This document shows, piece after piece, positions 60,836 through 64,000 of a stretch of 64,000 nt of DNA. The notes beneath the pieces were generated by a model. The model did not search any database and was not told the origin of the DNA. It was given only the letters and a program-made list of their open reading frames with translations. Position numbers and translations under genes: made by a program. The DNA is from Botrimarina colliarenosi (GTDB taxonomy: Bacteria; Planctomycetota; Planctomycetia; Pirellulales; Lacipirellulaceae): the NCBI RefSeq assembly GCF_007859955.1, contig NZ_SJPR01000005.1, positions 257,011 through 321,010 of the forward strand. Direction: 5' to 3'. The number at the start of each line of letters is the position of its first letter. Position 1 is the first letter of the stretch.

Positions 60836-63163
60836 CTAAGCGACCTCCCTCAGTTCACGATCGCCGTCGATTCGGCAGTCGGATTGAACGGCTATCGCCG
60901 GGTCGCTCTGGTGCTTGCCGCGAGTCGAAACCAACAGCAGCGCTGGCAACAGGAGCATGTCGCCAACGAGGGCGAGACTCAGAAGCACCGCCATGCTAAT
61001 CGCGAAACCTCGCGTCGGTGCGAAATCACTCAGGGCGAGCACGAGGAGACCGAGGCCGCACGAGACGGAGGTTTGCGTCATCGCCGGTGCACACTTCCTC
61101 AACGCTTCGGCGATCGCCAGAACGGGCGAGGCACCCCGTTGGATGCCGCGTTGGAAGAAGGTCAGGAAGTGCAGCGTGTCGTCCACCGCGACCCCCAGGG
61201 CGACGCTCGCGGTCATGACGACACCGATATCGATCGGCTGGCCCCGCCAACCGAGCCATCCAAAGTAGACCGCGATCGGGAAGACATTCGAGCCCATCGC
61301 GATCAAGCCTCGAACCACCCCGGCTTGAACGAGGGTCATGGTGACCGTGATCAAGATGAGAGCGGCGACGAAGCTCTTGATGAGGTCGTCGAGCAGTTGA
61401 GATTGGATGGCGTGCACCAGCGGCATGATGCCCGTCACGGTCACACCAATCGGTGCACCGGTGGAGGCCCGGACTTTGTCGATTACGGCTGTCACATCAC
61501 CTGCGACGCTCGCGAGCAGGGCGCCGTAGTCCGCGTCGCCTAACGCCGAAGCCCGAACAGTCAGCCGCCATCGCTCGGAGTCCGCGTTGGACGACAGCAC
61601 GCCGAGCCCACTCAGGAGCGGGTGGTGCGCCAGCAGGTACTCTTCGATCACCTCGGCTGGCGTGTCGGGAGGTATCTCGGTCATGCCGGGTGGCGGCGCC
61701 ATCAGGCTGGCTGCCGAGACGGCCCGGCCCAATTGCCCGGCCTGATCGCCACCCGCAATCTCGCGGCCAATTTTCCAGAGCAGAGCCAGTTTCTCACGCT
61801 CCGACAGACTGCTATCGGTTGGGATGGTGAGAACCACATCGAGCGGGACCAGCGGCCCGACGTGCTCTTCGATCCACGCGTAGTCTTCGAGGATCCGGCT
61901 CCCGGGAGGGAATAGGGTCTCGATCCGGACACTCGTTCCAATCTGCGCGGCGTAGTAGCTACCGACGCCGATCGCAGCGACGCCCAACAAGGCGATCGCG
62001 TAACGCCACCTAGCGATCACCGCGGCAACGTAGGCCGCCGTTCCTTTGTTATCCGACTCGCCCGGTTCAGTGGGGCCGCGCGTGGCGACCCGCGCCCAAG
62101 CCAAGAGCGGTGGCAGGAAGCCAAGCAAGATCACGGTCGCCAGCACGACGCCCGCTGCGGCGAAGCCGCCGAATTGTCGGATCGGGGTCAGGCCGCTCGC
62201 GAGCAGCGAACCCATGCCGATCGCGGTCGTCGCAGCCGACAAGACGCACGGCGCCCACCCGGCGCGGATTGCTGCGAGTGCGCCCTCCTCGCCGCTGCGT
62301 TCGGAATTAAAGTAGTAGTTCGTGAGGTGCAAACCGGCGGCGACCGCAAGCACTTGCACCATCGGTGGCAGCACGATCATCAAGGCGGTCATCGAATGAC
62401 CGCTGTAGTAGACTAAGGCTAGCGTCGCGGCCTGGCTGAACGCCGCCAAGCCAAAGACGATCGCCGCCGCGCGAATTGATCGAAGGCCAGCCCAGCAAAG
62501 CAGAAAAACAACCAACGAAGACGGAGCCGCGTAGCGGGCAAGCGTCGTTTGGCTTGCCTGATCGACCGACAGGCCGTCAATGACGGGGCCGGCTAGATGA
62601 AGGTCATCGGGTTTGATTCCCGTAATCCCAAGGGATAGCTCGCGTATCGCTGCGACTAGGCGCGATCGCTGCTTTAGCCCTTCGGCGGTGAAGACGATCA
62701 CCACGGCGGTCGTGCTGCGGTCGGGGCCGACGAGACTCGGCCGCAGCCGATTGATTGCCTGGTCCCGGGTCATCCCCGGCTCGCCGCCCTGGCCGCGAGG
62801 AGCGACTAGCGCTTCCGCCGCTTCGCGTCCCGACGTCACCCTGTGAAAGAGCCACGAGCCATCCGGTGCGAAGAAGGCCCGCTCTTCGCGGAGCCGATCG
62901 ACCAGCTCATCAAGACTCGGTTCGGCGAGGACACACCCCGGCCAACTCATCACGACCGCGTCTCCCGGACCGAACGCCTCGCAGAGGCGATCGTATTCGG
63001 CGCGGGGAGCAAAGTCGGAATCGACCCAATCGATGGGTGAGTTGTTGTTTGCTTCCAGGGCGCGCATCGCGCCGAGGACAAGCGACGGCGTGGCGATGAC
63101 CGCGTAGGCGAGCATCAGTCGCCAACGCCGACGACGCGTGCGAGCTTCTTCAGGCTCCGGCAT
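60836..63163 (-). CDS. RND/MMPL family exporter
   Basis: A 775-residue protein with about 12 membrane helices in two halves. Conserved pieces are VDSDFAPRAEYDRLCEAFG after the first helix, TALMIVLPPMVQVLAVAAGLHLTNYY in half one and VALGVAVDDTLHFLTFFQRG in half two (G-x-x-x-DD-x-x-H). Two large periplasmic loops are present. It is most like HAE3/MMPL lipid or hopanoid exporters. Its start overlaps the NnrU-like gene by one base (TGATG), so they are probably co-translated and work on a membrane lipid. Confidence 0.85.
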   Translation of the reverse strand: MPEPEEARTRRRRWRLMLAYAVIATPSLVLGAMRALEANNNSPIDWVDSDFAPRAEYDRLCEAFGPGDAVVMSWPGCVLAEPSLDELVDRLREERAFFAPDGSWLFHRVTSGREAAEALVAPRGQGGEPGMTRDQAINRLRPSLVGPDRSTTAVVIVFTAEGLKQRSRLVAAIRELSLGITGIKPDDLHLAGPVIDGLSVDQASQTTLARYAAPSSLVVFLLCWAGLRSIRAAAIVFGLAAFSQAATLALVYYSGHSMTALMIVLPPMVQVLAVAAGLHLTNYYFNSERSGEEGALAAIRAGWAPCVLSAATTAIGMGSLLASGLTPIRQFGGFAAAGVVLATVILLGFLPPLLAWARVATRGPTEPGESDNKGTAAYVAAVIARWRYAIALLGVAAIGVGSYYAAQIGTSVRIETLFPPGSRILEDYAWIEEHVGPLVPLDVVLTIPTDSSLSEREKLALLWKIGREIAGGDQAGQLGRAVSAASLMAPPPGMTEIPPDTPAEVIEEYLLAHHPLLSGLGVLSSNADSERWRLTVRASALGDADYGALLASVAGDVTAVIDKVRASTGAPIGVTVTGIMPLVHAIQSQLLDDLIKSFVAALILITVTMTLVQAGVVRGLIAMGSNVFPIAVYFGWLGWRGQPIDIGVVMTASVALGVAVDDTLHFLTFFQRGIQRGASPVLAIAEALRKCAPAMTQTSVSCGLGLLVLALSDFAPTRGFAISMAVLLSLALVGDMLLLPALLLVSTRGKHQSDPAIAVQSDCRIDGDRELREVA

Positions 63164-63975
63164 CAGGCCGCCCTGCCGATCGATGCTTCAAGACTCACCA
63201 AGCTGTTGGCCTTCTTCCGCTTTCCGAGAGGTCCCACGACCGCGAGCGGATACCCTGGCACTTGAGTTTCGTACTCCCGATAGGGCTCCCCGACATAGTG
63301 CTCCAATCGGCGATCCTTCAGCCAACTGCCAAGGAGCAAGTAGACGGTCCAGATGCCGGTCAGCACGGCGTGGTCGAGCGTCATGGTTGGCGTGAACCAA
63401 ACTAAGCCCATGAAGCTCAGGTAGACAGGATGGCGGAGCCACCGATAGGCGCCCTGGGGCTTGAATGCCCGACGGGGCTGAGGTTGCCCGCGTACCCACG
63501 CGAGCCACGGCGTCAGACCCGTCTGGAAGCCCAAGCCGGTCAGATGGAGGCTATAGAACAGGGCGAGCCAGGAAGCGAAGAACGCCGTCAGCGTCGCCGC
63601 TCCCATTGGGCCTGTCGCCCGCCACAGCGTGGGTCCGACCGATCGCCAGCAGGCGAACAGCAGCAGCAGCGAGACGCACGTAACGGTCGTGTAGAACAAG
63701 CCGTAGAACGCCGGCGAAACCCAACGTCCTAGACGCCGCTTGACCGCCGGGTGCAACAGGGCGCTGTGCGGCAACGCAAACTGCAGAGCGAGCACCGCGT
63801 CGATGAAGAGCGACCCTTCACGATCGTCTCCGGGGCCGTTCTTCAGAAACCAGAAGAGCCGCCAGACGGTGTAGGCGAAAAGCACATGCACCGCCACGCC
63901 CACCGCGCAACCCACGTATCGGCGCAGATCCCAACGAGGAGAGGTGTCGCCTTCAATCAAGGTGAGCACATCCAT
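63163..63975 (-). CDS. NnrU/isoprenylcysteine methyltransferase-like membrane protein
   Basis: A 270-residue protein with six or seven membrane helices. The NnrU-like first half has FALPHSALLHPAVKRRLG. The second half carries the AdoMet-dependent ICMT/PEMT signature YRWLRHPVYLSFMGLVWF and LEHYVGEPYREYETQVPGYPL. These enzymes methylate lipids or small molecules at the membrane. It is upstream of and coupled to the RND exporter. Substrate unknown. Confidence 0.8.
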   Translation of the reverse strand: MDVLTLIEGDTSPRWDLRRYVGCAVGVAVHVLFAYTVWRLFWFLKNGPGDDREGSLFIDAVLALQFALPHSALLHPAVKRRLGRWVSPAFYGLFYTTVTCVSLLLLFACWRSVGPTLWRATGPMGAATLTAFFASWLALFYSLHLTGLGFQTGLTPWLAWVRGQPQPRRAFKPQGAYRWLRHPVYLSFMGLVWFTPTMTLDHAVLTGIWTVYLLLGSWLKDRRLEHYVGEPYREYETQVPGYPLAVVGPLGKRKKANSLVSLEASIGRAA

Positions 63976-64000
63976 GTCCGGACTTCCTAGGTTAAGCCGT

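Overview
The window looks like a GC-rich planctomycete genome (Pirellulales-like). Signs include two DUF1559 prepilin-type proteins, dockerin-plus-PEP-CTERM secreted proteins, ECF sigma factors paired with Ser/Thr kinases, and a DUF1580 protein, a family I know from Rhodopirellula-type genomes. No rRNA or complete tRNA was found. Coordinates and motifs were read by eye from the sequence; no database search was run.

Region 1 (1-15.95 kb) is an integrative, mobilizable element. It contains an IS630 remnant, a zincin-like protein, a relaxase with its MobC partner and a candidate oriT, a three-gene cassette (small protein, small protein, DNA methyltransferase), an XRE-type regulator and a VirD4/TraG coupling protein. 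These are followed by a tightly packed ubiquitin-like operon: membrane/zinc-ribbon protein, E1-like enzyme, a fusion of two ubiquitin-like domains with an E2, a JAMM protease, a coiled-coil protein, a DUF1580 protein and a small protein. A tyrosine integrase lies beside a 43-base 3' fragment of a tRNA-Met gene, which marks an attachment site. No type IV secretion channel genes are visible, so the element is mobilizable on this evidence, or its channel lies outside the window.

Region 2 (16-25 kb) is a defence and stress island: a DUF4062 protein, a zinc ribbon, a Fic AMPylator with an HTH partner, an IS91-type element, and a complete Thoeris operon (one SIR2-SLOG ThsA with two TIR proteins).

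Region 3 (25-42 kb) is plasmid-like: ArdC, a RepC-type replication initiator with a candidate antisense RNA upstream, a repeat-rich leader, an HTH/coiled-coil plasmid protein, DUF1353 and DUF2726 proteins, and a WYL regulator. Cargo follows (ECF sigma, kinase, secreted and DUF1559 proteins). A second relaxase-MobC-oriT set and a second copy of the methyltransferase cassette close the region. The two mobilization modules, at 1-5 kb and 37-42 kb, are paralogous in layout.

Region 4 (42-64 kb) looks more chromosomal: an acetyltransferase-like protein, an S1/P1 nuclease, then a co-oriented sulfide/persulfide detoxification cluster (ArsR sensor, rhodanese, TauE exporter, peroxiredoxin, CstB-like dioxygenase, secreted protein, bacterioferritin). 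Arrays of degenerate 45-bp repeats flank that cluster on both sides. After it come a second DUF1559 / dockerin protein / kinase / ECF set, a PEP-CTERM protein, an RND/MMPL exporter and an NnrU-like membrane methyltransferase.

The leading candidate for an undescribed system is the ubiquitin-like operon (9.4-14.5 kb). It lies directly behind a conjugation coupling protein, fuses two ubiquitin-like domains to the E2, and shows no free ubiquitin-like protein with a terminal Gly-Gly.
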